A stretch of DNA of 33,688 bases, taken from NCBI GenBank assembly GCA_039030915.1, contig JBCCDG010000036.1, positions 1 to 33,688 of the forward strand, written 5' to 3'. Below are positions 7,695 to 16,172 of the stretch, in pieces (position 1 is the stretch's first letter; the number at the start of each line of letters is the position of its first letter). Below the pieces are notes generated by a model. The model searched no databases, had not been told where the DNA came from, and saw nothing but the letters and a program-made list of their open reading frames with translations. The DNA is from Thermohalobaculum sp039030915 (lineage in GTDB: Bacteria > Pseudomonadota > Alphaproteobacteria > Rhodobacterales > Rhodobacteraceae). The translations under genes and the position numbers were made by a program.

Positions 7695-8731
7695 GCCTCG
7701 CCGGCTTCATCGGCCTGCGCGCCGCGGGAGGGGGCCTCGCCGCCCTCGCCTGTCTTGGCTGCGCCGACTATTTCGACGGCAATGACTGGGAGGGCTACGA
7801 GCAGACGGCCCTCGTCCTCGGCAAGATGCGCCTCGAGCGGGCACCGGAGGGCATGCCCGTCTCCAACCTGGCGCTGGCCGACAATTTCCGCCGCATCGCC
7901 TTCGGACTGGAGGCCGGCGTGCTCGCCGGCCGGGCGGCGGAGGGCGGCGCATCCGACGGGGCCGGGCAACAGCGGAGAACGCCGCAGGATGCCCGCCCCG
8001 CGGCGACCGGTGGGGGCGGGGCCGCGGCTGCGGGCCGTCCTGCCACCACGATCGCTCCATCGGACGGCGAAGGACGCCTCCGGCGCTGGCGCCGGCCCGT
8101 GCGCTGGCAGATCACGAGTCTCAGCAAGAGCGCGCAGGGCTATGTGCGCGCGGTCGACGAGACTGCGCGCCGGATCGCCACCGCGACGGGCCATGATATC
8201 GCCCGCGTCGGTCCGGGCGAACCCGCGAACCTCGCCGTCCTCTTTCTTCGTCCGCAGGACTACGCCCCGGCGGCGCGGGCGCTCTCCGGCCAACCCGCTG
8301 GCCCATGGCTCGCGCAGCAGGTGGACCGCTTCGGCCGCGCCGGCCACACACCCTGCGTCGGCCTCTTCCTCCATGCCCGCCGCTCCGCCGCGATGCCCGG
8401 CGGCCAGCGGGTGGAAACGGACGAGATCCTCTTCGGGCTCGCTCTTATCCGCGACGGTCTGCCCCCCCGCCTCGCCCGCGCCTGCGTGGAGGAGGAGCTG
8501 GCCCAGGCCATGGGCCTGCCGAACGACGATCCGAATGTCCGCCCCTCCGTCTTCAACGACGATCAGGAATTCGCGCTTCTGACAGACCATGACGAAGCGC
8601 TGCTGCGCATCCTCTACGATCCCCGGCTCGCGCCCGGGATGACCGAAGACGAAGCTATGGCGATCGTGCCCCGCATCATCGACGATCTCGACACCGACGC
8701 CATCAACGGCCGACGGCGCCAGCGTAACTGA
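7691..8731 (+). CDS. DUF2927 lipoprotein, second of a tandem pair
   Basis: 346-aa paralogue of the preceding gene, arranged with an ATGA overlap. A compact signal peptide ends in the lipobox CLGC at about residue 24. The domain shows the same order of blocks (LADNFRRIAFGLE near residue 59, then VEEELAQAMGLPNDDPNVRP and DPRLAPGMTEDEAMAIV near the end), so the pair arose by duplication. Two differences stand out. The His of HEE in the first copy is Val here, and a low-complexity Ala/Gly/Arg insert of about 45 residues sits after the first conserved block. If the HEE motif matters chemically, this copy would be inactive and could be a binding partner. Confidence 0.85.
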   Translation: MSLAGFIGLRAAGGGLAALACLGCADYFDGNDWEGYEQTALVLGKMRLERAPEGMPVSNLALADNFRRIAFGLEAGVLAGRAAEGGASDGAGQQRRTPQDARPAATGGGGAAAAGRPATTIAPSDGEGRLRRWRRPVRWQITSLSKSAQGYVRAVDETARRIATATGHDIARVGPGEPANLAVLFLRPQDYAPAARALSGQPAGPWLAQQVDRFGRAGHTPCVGLFLHARRSAAMPGGQRVETDEILFGLALIRDGLPPRLARACVEEELAQAMGLPNDDPNVRPSVFNDDQEFALLTDHDEALLRILYDPRLAPGMTEDEAMAIVPRIIDDLDTDAINGRRRQRN

Positions 8732-9107
8732 ACGCGCGCTGCACACCCGGTGCCGCCGAGCCTACCGACGTGATCCGATCTCGCCCGTCGGGGCCCAGGC
8801 GCCGGCAGCGCCCAGGAAGGCGAGCGCATCGTAAGGCCGCGGCGCGTCGTGGCCCGCCCCTCTGTAGCTCAATCCGCAAGCTTACTGCGACCGCTCCCGC
8901 CCACGTCTCGATAGACAAATGTCGACGACATTCTGAAAACCCCCGCAGCGGGCATGCTGCCCCTCACCCGGATACGGGCGCCTCGGACGGGCGTGGATGG
9001 CGGGCGGGCCGCTGAGGACCGCAAGGGACGAAGCCGGGGCGTCCGTCAGCCCGTCCGACATCGCGCGGCTGCGGAGGGTCCCCTCCTGACACCCACCCCT
9101 GCAGTCT
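8732..9107. other. Convergent intergenic region after the DUF2927 pair
   Basis: 376 bp between convergent genes. It holds the third structured repeat (8983-9058). I see no coding frame with proper codon bias and no convincing tRNA, although GTAGCTCA occurs near 8863. Confidence 0.5.
8983..9058 (+). repeat. Structured intergenic repeat, copy 3
   Basis: A more diverged relative of 1803-1869 and 6146-6212; 8991-9056 aligns with them, sharing TGGCGGGCGGGCC, CTGAGG and the final CAGCCCG. The closing stem is different but still perfect: TCGGACGGGC (8983-8992) pairs with GCCCGTCCGA (9049-9058). The 3' arm change from GCCCGCC to GCCCGTCC is thus matched by a different 5' arm, which supports a conserved folded RNA or DNA structure. 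It sits between two convergent genes. Confidence 0.7.
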
Positions 9108-10313
9108 CTAGCCGCGATCGGCGTCTTCGATGAGGGTGCGAAGACGCAGGGCGTTGGCCTTCTGGTCGTGGAGTGCCGCCACGCGGGCACGCCCCGCCCG
9201 GCCCATTTCGGCGAGGCGTTCAGGCGGCGCGCTGGCAAGCGCGGTCAACGCCTCGCCGAGCGCCGCTTCGTCGGCCGCAGGAACGAGCCAGCCGCAGGAG
9301 GCGTCGACCAGCTCGGGGATGCCGGCGATGCTGGTCGCCACCACCGGGCGCCCGAGCGCCATCGCCTCCATGATCACCACGGGCAGGCCCTCGGCAAAGC
9401 TCGGCAGGAGAAGGCCCCGACCTGCTGCGAGCCGTTCGCGCACCGCCTCATGGTCGCGCCAGCCGAGGAGCGCGATACGCTCGGCCGTCCCGGTCGCGGC
9501 GATGGCGGCCTCGAGCTCGGGGCGCGTGTCGCCGTCGCCGACGATCTCGAGCCTGAGGTCGGGCGCCGCCTCGGCCGCGCGTGCCACGGCGGCGGGAAAG
9601 AGGGTCTGCGCCTTCTCGACGCAGAGCCGGCCGACATGCACGACAGGCGCGTCCGCGGCGGGCGGAGGCGCGGGCGCGAAGGCGGTCAGATCGACGCCAC
9701 AGCGGACCACATGGGTCTTCTCGAAGGCCGCCATGCCACAATGGATCGCAACCTGGCTCCGCGCATAGTGGCTGATCGCGGCGATGAACGCGGCTTTCTC
9801 GGCCTTGAGCGGCACGCTCGCCCGCTCGGGATCGAAGAACTCGTTGGGCCCGTGAACGGTCATGCTCCAGCGCGGCCCGTCCATCGCCTCGGCCAGCATC
9901 GCAACCGCCGCGGCATTGGTGGCGAAATGGGTGTGGATATGCGTGATCCCGTCGGCCCTGGACCAGCGGGCGAGCTGCGCAGCTTCGAGGAAATAGGCCA
10001 CGTGGCGAACCAGCCCGCCACCGGCATTGCGGAGGAGCCGAGCCCAGAGGAGGAGGGCGCGCAGGAAAGATGCCGGGCGGGTCGCCAGCAACGATAGCGC
10101 GGCAACGAAGAGCCCGGCCTTCGCGTCCAGCAGATACCGGGTGCGCGCCTCTTCCGCCCGGTCCGCCGCCGTCACCAGCGGGACGGACCAGCGGCGGACG
10201 GCGTAGCGGGTGACCGGCAGGCCGCTCGCCTCGATCTCCGCGATCTCGCCACGGATGAAGGTGAGACTGGTAAAGGGATAGCTGTTGAGGAAGTAGGCGA
10301 GCTTGACGGTCAC
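9108..10313 (-). CDS. Glycosyltransferase, GT4/family 1 type
   Basis: 401-aa GT-B glycosyltransferase of the GT4 type (glycosyltransferases group 1), which transfers a sugar from a nucleotide donor in the cytoplasm. The C-terminal half carries the donor-site signature FAEGLPVVIMEAMALGRPVV with the paired glutamates (EX7E), followed by AGIPEL. VVHVGRLCVEKA marks the start of the second Rossmann domain. The N-terminal half has THIHTHFATNAA and a membrane-associating hydrophobic stretch. The start is a GTG at 10313 (GTGACCGTCAAG) with GGGGGG about seven bases upstream; no in-frame ATG is nearer. It diverges from an asparagine synthetase gene, an arrangement seen in exopolysaccharide and capsule loci, but no polymerase or exporter is present, so the product is unknown. 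Confidence 0.85.
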   Translation of the reverse strand: MTVKLAYFLNSYPFTSLTFIRGEIAEIEASGLPVTRYAVRRWSVPLVTAADRAEEARTRYLLDAKAGLFVAALSLLATRPASFLRALLLWARLLRNAGGGLVRHVAYFLEAAQLARWSRADGITHIHTHFATNAAAVAMLAEAMDGPRWSMTVHGPNEFFDPERASVPLKAEKAAFIAAISHYARSQVAIHCGMAAFEKTHVVRCGVDLTAFAPAPPPAADAPVVHVGRLCVEKAQTLFPAAVARAAEAAPDLRLEIVGDGDTRPELEAAIAATGTAERIALLGWRDHEAVRERLAAGRGLLLPSFAEGLPVVIMEAMALGRPVVATSIAGIPELVDASCGWLVPAADEAALGEALTALASAPPERLAEMGRAGRARVAALHDQKANALRLRTLIEDADRG

Positions 10314-10333
10314 GCTGGCGCCCCCCGGGCCAA

Positions 10334-10357
10334 GCGCCCGGCCGCCTTGCCGGGCGC
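10334..10357 (-). promoter_or_regulatory. Hairpin in the leader of the glycosyltransferase gene
   Basis: GCGCCCGG (10334-10341) and CCGGGCGC (10350-10357) form a perfect 8-bp stem with an 8-base loop, 20 bases before the GTG start on the minus strand. It shares a 19-base identical stretch (10344-10362) with 1479-1497 upstream of the tusA-like gene. It could modulate translation; no T tract is present. Confidence 0.3.
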
Positions 10358-10518
10358 GCGCATGAGCGCCGGAGGCTGCGACGCTGTCAACCGCGGGACG
10401 CTTTGCGATGCAAGTTGGGACGATCCTGTTCCGGCCGGCCGGCGCCTCGCCTTCTGCGCCGCAACGCGGTATTCTGCGGCATATCCGGTGTGGGGCGGTT
10501 GAGACGAGAGGGGCGGCC

Positions 10519-12495
10519 ATGTGCGGCATCGCGGGCATGCTGTGGGCGCCAGGCGGGCGCGGGGATGAGCAGGCACGCGCCGAGGTGAGCGCGATGACGC
10601 AGCGCATCGCCCATCGGGGTCCGGATAGCTGGGGCGTGTGGACCGATGCGGCGGCGGGCATCGCCTTGGGGCATCGCCGCCTCGCCATCATCGACGTCTC
10701 GCCTGCGGGGCATCAGCCGATGGCCTCGCCCTCGGGGCGTTACCACATCACCTACAATGGCGAGATCTACAATCATCTCGAGATCCGGCGAACGCTCGAG
10801 GAGGCGGGGCCGGTTGGCTGGCGCGGCGGGTCGGACACCGAGACGCTGCTGGCGGCGATCGAGCGCTGGGGCATCGAGGAGGCGACGCGCCGCACAGTTG
10901 GCATGTTCGCCTTCGCGGTCTGGGACGCACGGGAGCGGCGTCTGACGCTGGGGCGCGACCGGTTGGGGGAGAAGCCGCTCTATTGCGGCTGGCAAGGCAT
11001 GGGCGAGGGCCGCGTCTTCCTCTTCGGTTCCGAGCTCAAGGCGCTCCGTGCGCATCCGGCCTGCGAGCGGCGCATCAGGCGCGATGCGGTCGTGCAGTTC
11101 ATGCGGCACAGCTATGTGGGCGGGCCGTATTGTATCTACGAGGGGCTGGCAAAGGTCGAGCCCGGCACGCTTGTCACGCTGTCTGCCAAGGCGCCTGAGC
11201 CTGTCGTCACCCGTTACTGGTCGGGGCCCGAATCGGCGACGGTCGACAAGCTCGATATCGGGCCGGATGAGGCAGTCGACCGGCTGGAGACGCTGCTGCT
11301 CGATGCCGTCTCGGGCCAGATGATGTCGGACGTTCCGCTGGGGGCCTTTCTCTCGGGCGGGATCGACAGCTCGACGGTGACGGCGCTGATGGCCCGGCTC
11401 TCGCCGCGGCCGGTGAAGACCTTCTCCATCGGCTTTCATGTGGCCCGGTACAATGAGGCGGAGCATGCCAAGGCCGTCGCCGCGCATCTCGGCACCGAGC
11501 ATACCGAGCTCTATGTCGGCCCGGACGAGCTGCGCGCGGTCGTGCCACAGCTGCCTGAGATGTATGACGAGCCGTTCGCGGATGGCTCGCAGATCCCCAC
11601 CCATCTCGTCGCGCGGCTGGCGCGCCAGCATGTGACCGTCGCGCTGTCGGGCGACGGGGGTGACGAGCTTTTCTGCGGCTACGACCGGTACCGCCAGTTC
11701 GGGCCGCGGGCCGGCCGGCTCCACGCAGTACCCCTGCCGCTCCGGCGCGCGGCGGCGGCTCTGCTGCAATCCCTGCCCGCGGCGCCGTTGGACGCGGTGC
11801 TCGGTCGGCTGAAGCCGGTGGGCGAGGGACGTGAGCCGCACATGCAGCGCCTGTCGCGGCTGGCGGACTATCTCGGGAGCGAGAATGTGGCGATGCTCCA
11901 TCGCCTCCTCGTCAGCCATGTGCGGACTCCGTTGGCGCTGGTGCAAGGGGGGGCGGAGCTCGACGACAGTCTCACCGACCCGGATCCGCGGCTTGGGGGG
12001 CTTGCGGCGGCGGAGCGGATGATGGCGCTCGATATGGCCGCCTATCTGCCGGACGACATTCTGCAGAAGGTGGATCGCGCGACCATGGCCTGCGCGCTCG
12101 AGAGCCGGGCGCCGCTCCTCGACCACAGGGTGGCCGAGTTCGCCTGGTCCCTGCCGCTCAAGCTTAAGCTGAGGGACGGCGTGCAGAAATGGGCGCTCCG
12201 CCAAGTGCTCTACCGTCATGTGCCCGCCGCTCTGATCGACCGGCCGAAGCGCGGCTTCGAGGTGCCGGTGGGGAACTGGCTGAAGGGGCCGCTGAAGGCC
12301 TGGGCCGAGGCGCTGATCGAACCCTCGCGGCTGGCGCGCGAGGGCTGGCTGGAGCCGGCTGCCGTCCGCCGGCTCTGGGACGAGCATCAAGCCGGGCGCG
12401 CGGCCTGGGGCCTGCAGCTCTGGAACGTGATGATGTTCCAGTCCTGGCTCGAGGCGGAGGCGGCGGCCCTGCCTGCCCGCTCGGATGCGGCCTGA
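10519..12495 (+). CDS. asnB: Asparagine synthase (glutamine-hydrolysing)
   Basis: Class B asparagine synthetase, 658 aa, converting aspartate, glutamine and ATP to asparagine, glutamate, AMP and PPi. The N-terminal glutaminase domain begins MCGIAGM, so Cys2 becomes the catalytic nucleophile; RIAHRGPDSWG and YNGEIYNH follow. The synthetase domain has the PP-loop LSGGIDSS at about residue 279 and ALSGDGGDELFCGYDRY near residue 375. The ATG at 10519 is fixed by the need for Cys2 and has GAGAGGGGC upstream. At 658 residues it is longer than E. coli AsnB (554) and of the length common in polysaccharide-cluster homologues. With the divergent glycosyltransferase this points to amidation in glycan synthesis or to ordinary asparagine supply; sequence alone does not decide. 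Confidence 0.93.
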   Translation: MCGIAGMLWAPGGRGDEQARAEVSAMTQRIAHRGPDSWGVWTDAAAGIALGHRRLAIIDVSPAGHQPMASPSGRYHITYNGEIYNHLEIRRTLEEAGPVGWRGGSDTETLLAAIERWGIEEATRRTVGMFAFAVWDARERRLTLGRDRLGEKPLYCGWQGMGEGRVFLFGSELKALRAHPACERRIRRDAVVQFMRHSYVGGPYCIYEGLAKVEPGTLVTLSAKAPEPVVTRYWSGPESATVDKLDIGPDEAVDRLETLLLDAVSGQMMSDVPLGAFLSGGIDSSTVTALMARLSPRPVKTFSIGFHVARYNEAEHAKAVAAHLGTEHTELYVGPDELRAVVPQLPEMYDEPFADGSQIPTHLVARLARQHVTVALSGDGGDELFCGYDRYRQFGPRAGRLHAVPLPLRRAAAALLQSLPAAPLDAVLGRLKPVGEGREPHMQRLSRLADYLGSENVAMLHRLLVSHVRTPLALVQGGAELDDSLTDPDPRLGGLAAAERMMALDMAAYLPDDILQKVDRATMACALESRAPLLDHRVAEFAWSLPLKLKLRDGVQKWALRQVLYRHVPAALIDRPKRGFEVPVGNWLKGPLKAWAEALIEPSRLAREGWLEPAAVRRLWDEHQAGRAAWGLQLWNVMMFQSWLEAEAAALPARSDAA

Positions 12496-12588
12496 GCGGA
12501 CGTGCGTCGAAGGAAGGCATAGCGGCTGGCGCAGTGCTGCGGGCTCGCATAGGCTCCGCGGCCAACGGCCACCGCACGGAGAGACGCC

Positions 12589-13755
12589 ATGATCTGGGAC
12601 ATGCTGCGCGGCGAGTTCATCGACGTCATCGAATGGACGGACGATACCCGCGACACCATGGTCTACCGCTTTCAGCGCCACGGCAACGCGATCAAATACG
12701 GCGCGAAGCTGACCGTGCGCGAGGGGCAAGCGGCGGTCTTCGTGCATGAGGGTCAGCTGGCGGATGTGTTCCAGCCCGGTCTCTACATGCTCGAGACCAA
12801 CAACATGCCGATCATGACGACCCTCCAGCACTGGGACCACATGTTCCAGTCACCCTTCAAGTCGGAGATCTACTTCGTCAGCACCCGCCGGTTTCAGGAT
12901 CTGAAATGGGGCACGAAGAACCCGATCATGCTGCGCGATCCGGAATTCGGCCCGGTGCGCCTGCGCGCCTTCGGGACCTACTCGATCCGCGTCTCCGACC
13001 CCGGGCTCTTCCTGCAGGAGATCGTGGGCACGGACGGGGAGGTAACGACGGACGAGGTGCAGTTCCAGATCCGCAACGTCATCGTCAGCCGGTTCACCAA
13101 TGCGCTCGGCTCCTCCGGCATTCCGGCGCTCGATCTGGCTGCGAACCAGGACCAGATGGCGGAGTACCTGAGAAACCGCATTGCGCCCGAGATCGCGGCC
13201 TACGGGCTCGAGATGCCGGCGCTGATGGTCGAGAATGTGAGCCTGCCCGAAGCGGTGGAGCAGGCGCTGGACAAGCGGACGCAGATGGGCGTGATCGGCG
13301 ACCTCGGCAAATACGCGCAGTTCCAGGCGGCCGAGGCGATGCGGGCGGCAGCGGAGAACCCCGGACAGGGCGGGGCGGCGATGGGCGCGGGCCTCGGTGC
13401 CGGGCTCGGCATGGCGATGGGCAACCAGATGGCCGGGGCCTTCGGCGCGTCGCAGGGCGGGGCCGGTGGCGCAGGCCCATGGGGTACCGCCCCGCAGCAG
13501 CCGGCGGCCGCGCCGCCGCCGCCACCGCCCCCACCACAGGAGACGGTGTGGCACGTGGCGGAGAACGGCTCGACGCACGGTCCCTACAGCCGCGCCCATC
13601 TCGGCCGCATGATGGGCGAGGGCAAGTTCAGCCGGGACACGCTGGTCTGGTCGGCGGGTATGTCTGGCTGGACCAAGGCGGGCGAGGTGGCGCCGCTCGC
13701 GCAGCTCTTCACCATCGCCCCCCCGCCCCCGCCACCGCCCGCCCCACCGGCCTGA
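12589..13755 (+). CDS. SPFH-domain protein with C-terminal GYF_2 domain (YdjI-like)
   Basis: 388-aa protein of the SPFH family often annotated 'virion core protein-like' and similar to Bacillus YdjI. An SPFH/band-7 domain covers about residues 30-215, from KYGAKLTVREGQAAVFVHEG to the EYLRNRIAPEIAAYGLEMPAL block. A helical stretch and a Gly/Ala/Met-rich linker follow. A GYF_2 domain lies at about 320-375 (WHVAENGSTHGPYS, DTLVWSAGMSGWTKA). Runs of eight prolines before it and seven after it flank this domain. There is no membrane segment, so localisation probably depends on a partner. GGAGA lies upstream of the ATG. The zinc-ribbon membrane gene follows after 70 bp, as with YdjI/YdjG-type neighbours in other bacteria. 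Confidence 0.85.
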   Translation: MIWDMLRGEFIDVIEWTDDTRDTMVYRFQRHGNAIKYGAKLTVREGQAAVFVHEGQLADVFQPGLYMLETNNMPIMTTLQHWDHMFQSPFKSEIYFVSTRRFQDLKWGTKNPIMLRDPEFGPVRLRAFGTYSIRVSDPGLFLQEIVGTDGEVTTDEVQFQIRNVIVSRFTNALGSSGIPALDLAANQDQMAEYLRNRIAPEIAAYGLEMPALMVENVSLPEAVEQALDKRTQMGVIGDLGKYAQFQAAEAMRAAAENPGQGGAAMGAGLGAGLGMAMGNQMAGAFGASQGGAGGAGPWGTAPQQPAAAPPPPPPPPQETVWHVAENGSTHGPYSRAHLGRMMGEGKFSRDTLVWSAGMSGWTKAGEVAPLAQLFTIAPPPPPPPAPPA

Positions 13756-13825
13756 GGCCTGCGACGGCGGCAGGCGCGCGCGAGCCGGCATCCCGCGACG
13801 ATCGGTCATTCCGTGGACGAGGACG

Positions 13826-15073
13826 ATGATGAGCTGCAAGGCCTTTCCCTGCGGCGAATGCGGCGCACAGCTGGCCTACAGCCCGGGCACCGACAGGCTG
13901 CGCTGCCCCTATTGCGGGACGGAGAACCGGGTGGGCGCGCCGCGCGCTCCCCTCCCCGACGCGCCGTCCGCCGATGGCGGATCGGGTGCCGAGGCTGGCC
14001 CGCGACCCAGGCCCTGGGACGCGGATTTCGACCCGCGCGCATGGAAGGGGGACGGGCTCGTCGTGGAGGAGGAGGCCGGCACGCCCGTCGGCGGCGCGCT
14101 CTTCGAACGGGACCTAGAGGAAGCGCTGAGAGCGGTCGAGACGGCCGAGACCGACGGGGAGGCCCTCGAGACGACCACGACCACGCGCTGTCCCGGCTGC
14201 GGCGCGGAAGTGACGCTGGGCGCGGAGAAGCTGGCCGCGGACTGCCCTTTCTGCGCCACACCACTGGCCAAGGAGCCGACGCATGACCACCGCCATCCCG
14301 CGCCCCAGGGGCTCCTGCCCTTCGCGCTGGAGGAACGGGAGGCGAAGGATCGGCTGAAAGCCTGGCTCAGGGGGCTCTGGTTCGCGCCGAACGGGCTCAA
14401 GAAATGGGCGGAGGCGAACCGGCCGCTGCGCGGGGTCTATGTGCCGCATTACACCTTCGATGCGGCGGGGCGCGCGCGTTATCGGGGCCAGCGGGGCGAC
14501 GCCTATTACGTGACCCGCCGGGTGACGCGGAACGGCAAGAGCGCGACCGAGAGGGTGCGTCGCATCCGCTGGACCAGCGTCTCCGGCCATGTGGCGGAGA
14601 GCTTCGACGACGTGCTGGTGCCGGCGAGCGCGACGCTGACGGAGTTCGGAAAGAAGGCGACGGTGCACAGCCCCGAATGGGACCTGCAGGGCATGCAGAG
14701 CTACGAGACCGCCTATCTCTCGGGTTTCGATGCGGAGGCGCCCTCGCTCCGCCTCGCCGCCGGTTTCGACCAGGCGGCGGATGCGATGGAGGACTGGCTC
14801 CGTCAGCTTGCCAAGCGCGATATCGGGGGCGACGAGCAGCGGGTGCTGCAGCTCTCCGCGCATTTCGACCGGGTCACCTTCAAGCACGTGCTGCTGCCGG
14901 TGTGGCTGGCGAGCTATCGCTGGCGGAACGCGCCCTACCGGGTGGTGGTGAATGCGCGCACGGGCAAGGTGGTGGGCCAGCGGCCCTGGAGCCGGTGGAA
15001 GATCGCGCTTGCCGTGTTGCTGGCGCTTATTGCCATCGGCGCGGCGGTCTATTTCGGCGAGGTCGCGCGCTGA
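13826..15073 (+). CDS. Zinc-ribbon membrane-anchored protein (YdjG-like; often mislabelled primosomal protein N')
   Basis: 415-aa protein with two zinc ribbons and a C-terminal membrane anchor. The first ribbon uses CGEC and CPYC within the first 33 residues, the second CPGC and CPFC at about residues 115-150. An all-beta-looking middle domain carries WFAPNGLKKWAEANRPLRGVY (the PNxL..W block seen in homologues) and YVPHYTFDA. The only transmembrane helix is near the end (ALAVLLALIAIGAAVYFG), leaving nearly the whole protein cytoplasmic. Homologues are sometimes labelled replication factor Y, but no helicase motif is present, so I reject that name. With the preceding SPFH protein it resembles the Bacillus ydjFGHI membrane-stress system, although PspA is missing here. 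ATG at 13826 or 13829 could be used. Confidence 0.8.
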   Translation: MMSCKAFPCGECGAQLAYSPGTDRLRCPYCGTENRVGAPRAPLPDAPSADGGSGAEAGPRPRPWDADFDPRAWKGDGLVVEEEAGTPVGGALFERDLEEALRAVETAETDGEALETTTTTRCPGCGAEVTLGAEKLAADCPFCATPLAKEPTHDHRHPAPQGLLPFALEEREAKDRLKAWLRGLWFAPNGLKKWAEANRPLRGVYVPHYTFDAAGRARYRGQRGDAYYVTRRVTRNGKSATERVRRIRWTSVSGHVAESFDDVLVPASATLTEFGKKATVHSPEWDLQGMQSYETAYLSGFDAEAPSLRLAAGFDQAADAMEDWLRQLAKRDIGGDEQRVLQLSAHFDRVTFKHVLLPVWLASYRWRNAPYRVVVNARTGKVVGQRPWSRWKIALAVLLALIAIGAAVYFGEVAR

Positions 15074-15083
15074 GGCACGGGGG

Positions 15084-15161
15084 GCGGGCTGGACAGGGTG
15101 CCCGTTCGCGCGTCGCGGGGCGTGCCGCCCCGCGCCTTGCTCCGCCCACCCGCCAGCCCGC
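15084..15161 (-). repeat. Structured intergenic repeat, variant form
   Basis: An element just after the zinc-ribbon gene stop. Its ends pair as GCGGGCTGG (15084-15092) with CCAGCCCGC (15153-15161). A perfect 9-bp hairpin with a 3-base loop is inside it (15114-15134). Read on the minus strand, its start GGCTGGCGGGTGGGC and its end CAGCCCGCC match the ends of the other repeats (1803-1869 family), while the core is different. It could act as a terminator for the SPFH unit. Confidence 0.5.
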
Positions 15162-15298
15162 ACCCTCTGAAGGCGCGCCGCCCCGGCATGTCGCGAGAGA
15201 TCGGCGGTCGGACACCTTGCCGCCGGGGCGTGCTGGTCAGGCGATCCCGTGCGGCGTAGCTTGACGCGCGAGTGAACGCGAGCCCCTGGGAGGACAAG

Positions 15299-16111
15299 AT
15301 GGACGGTGCCGAGAGCGGGAGCACGGTGCTCTATGACGTGGCCGAGGGCGTGGCGACGATCACGCTGAACCGGCCCGACCGGATGAACGCGCTCACAGGC
15401 TCGATGCGCCGTGAGCTCATCGCCGCGATGGAGCGGGCGCCCGACGAGGCGCGGGCTGTCGTCCTCACCGGAGCCGGCCGCGCCTTCTGCTCCGGTCAGG
15501 ATCTGATGGATGCGGGCGGCAACGCGCAGAAGGCGGCGCGGGGGGCGGCGGACATCGATCTCGGCCGCACGCTGGCGGAGGAGTACGAACCGCTTCTCAA
15601 GCTGATCTACGACTGCCCGGTTCCGACCATCTCGGCCGTGAACGGGCCGGCGGCAGGGGCGGGCTGCAACCTGGCGCTGGCCGCGGACATCGTGATCGCC
15701 GGTCAGTCGGCGAGCTTTCTCCAGGCCTTCGCCCGCATCGGGCTCATCCCCGACGCGGGCGGGACCTACTGGCTGCCACGGCTCGTCGGCTCCGCGCGGG
15801 CGATGGGTATGTGCCTGACGGCCGAGCCTATCGACGCGCCCCGGGCGGCCGACTGGGGCCTGATCTGGGAGGTGGTGCCGGACGACGCGCTGAGCGCGCA
15901 TGTGACGGCGCTGGCGAGCAGGCTCGCCAAGGGGCCGACGCTCGCCTATCGGCTGATGAAGGAGGCTCTGAGAAAAAGCCCCGAGAACGGGCTCGATGCG
16001 CAGCTTGCGCTCGAGGCGAAGCTGCAGGGCGAGGCGGGCAAGAGCAGGGACTTCGCGGAGGGCGTGCTGGCCTTCCTCGAGAAGCGACCGGCGCGCTACG
16101 AGGGGCGTTGA
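15299..16111 (+). CDS. Enoyl-CoA hydratase/isomerase family protein, PaaG-like
   Basis: 270-aa crotonase-fold enzyme. The CoA-binding and oxyanion-hole motifs are present: AFCSGQDL near residue 64 and NGPAAGAGCNLALAADIV near residue 115. SASFLQAFARIGLIPDAGGT, with the Asp of IPDAGGT, matches PaaG, the 1,2-epoxyphenylacetyl-CoA isomerase that also handles 2,3- to 3,4-double-bond isomerisation, more than typical hydratases with two Glu. There is no paa cluster around it, so the substrate stays open (fatty acid or aromatic-derived acyl-CoA). The ATG at 15299 has GGGAGG about six bases upstream and is preferred over the in-frame GTG at 15272. glnE starts 61 bp downstream on the same strand. Confidence 0.85.
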   Translation: MDGAESGSTVLYDVAEGVATITLNRPDRMNALTGSMRRELIAAMERAPDEARAVVLTGAGRAFCSGQDLMDAGGNAQKAARGAADIDLGRTLAEEYEPLLKLIYDCPVPTISAVNGPAAGAGCNLALAADIVIAGQSASFLQAFARIGLIPDAGGTYWLPRLVGSARAMGMCLTAEPIDAPRAADWGLIWEVVPDDALSAHVTALASRLAKGPTLAYRLMKEALRKSPENGLDAQLALEAKLQGEAGKSRDFAEGVLAFLEKRPARYEGR

Positions 16112-16172
16112 CGGCGCCCGGGGAGACGTGGGTGCGCGAGATGGGCCGGAGGCGCGGCGGAGGGGCAAAGCG

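Noticed and set aside
8855..8935. tRNA-like GTAGCTCA stretch near 8863
   Set aside because: No matching acceptor stem, anticodon arm or TTCGA-type T loop could be placed around it.
13826..15073. Primosomal protein N' (replication factor Y) annotation for the zinc-ribbon gene
   Set aside because: No Walker or helicase motifs; only cysteine ribbons and a membrane helix are seen.
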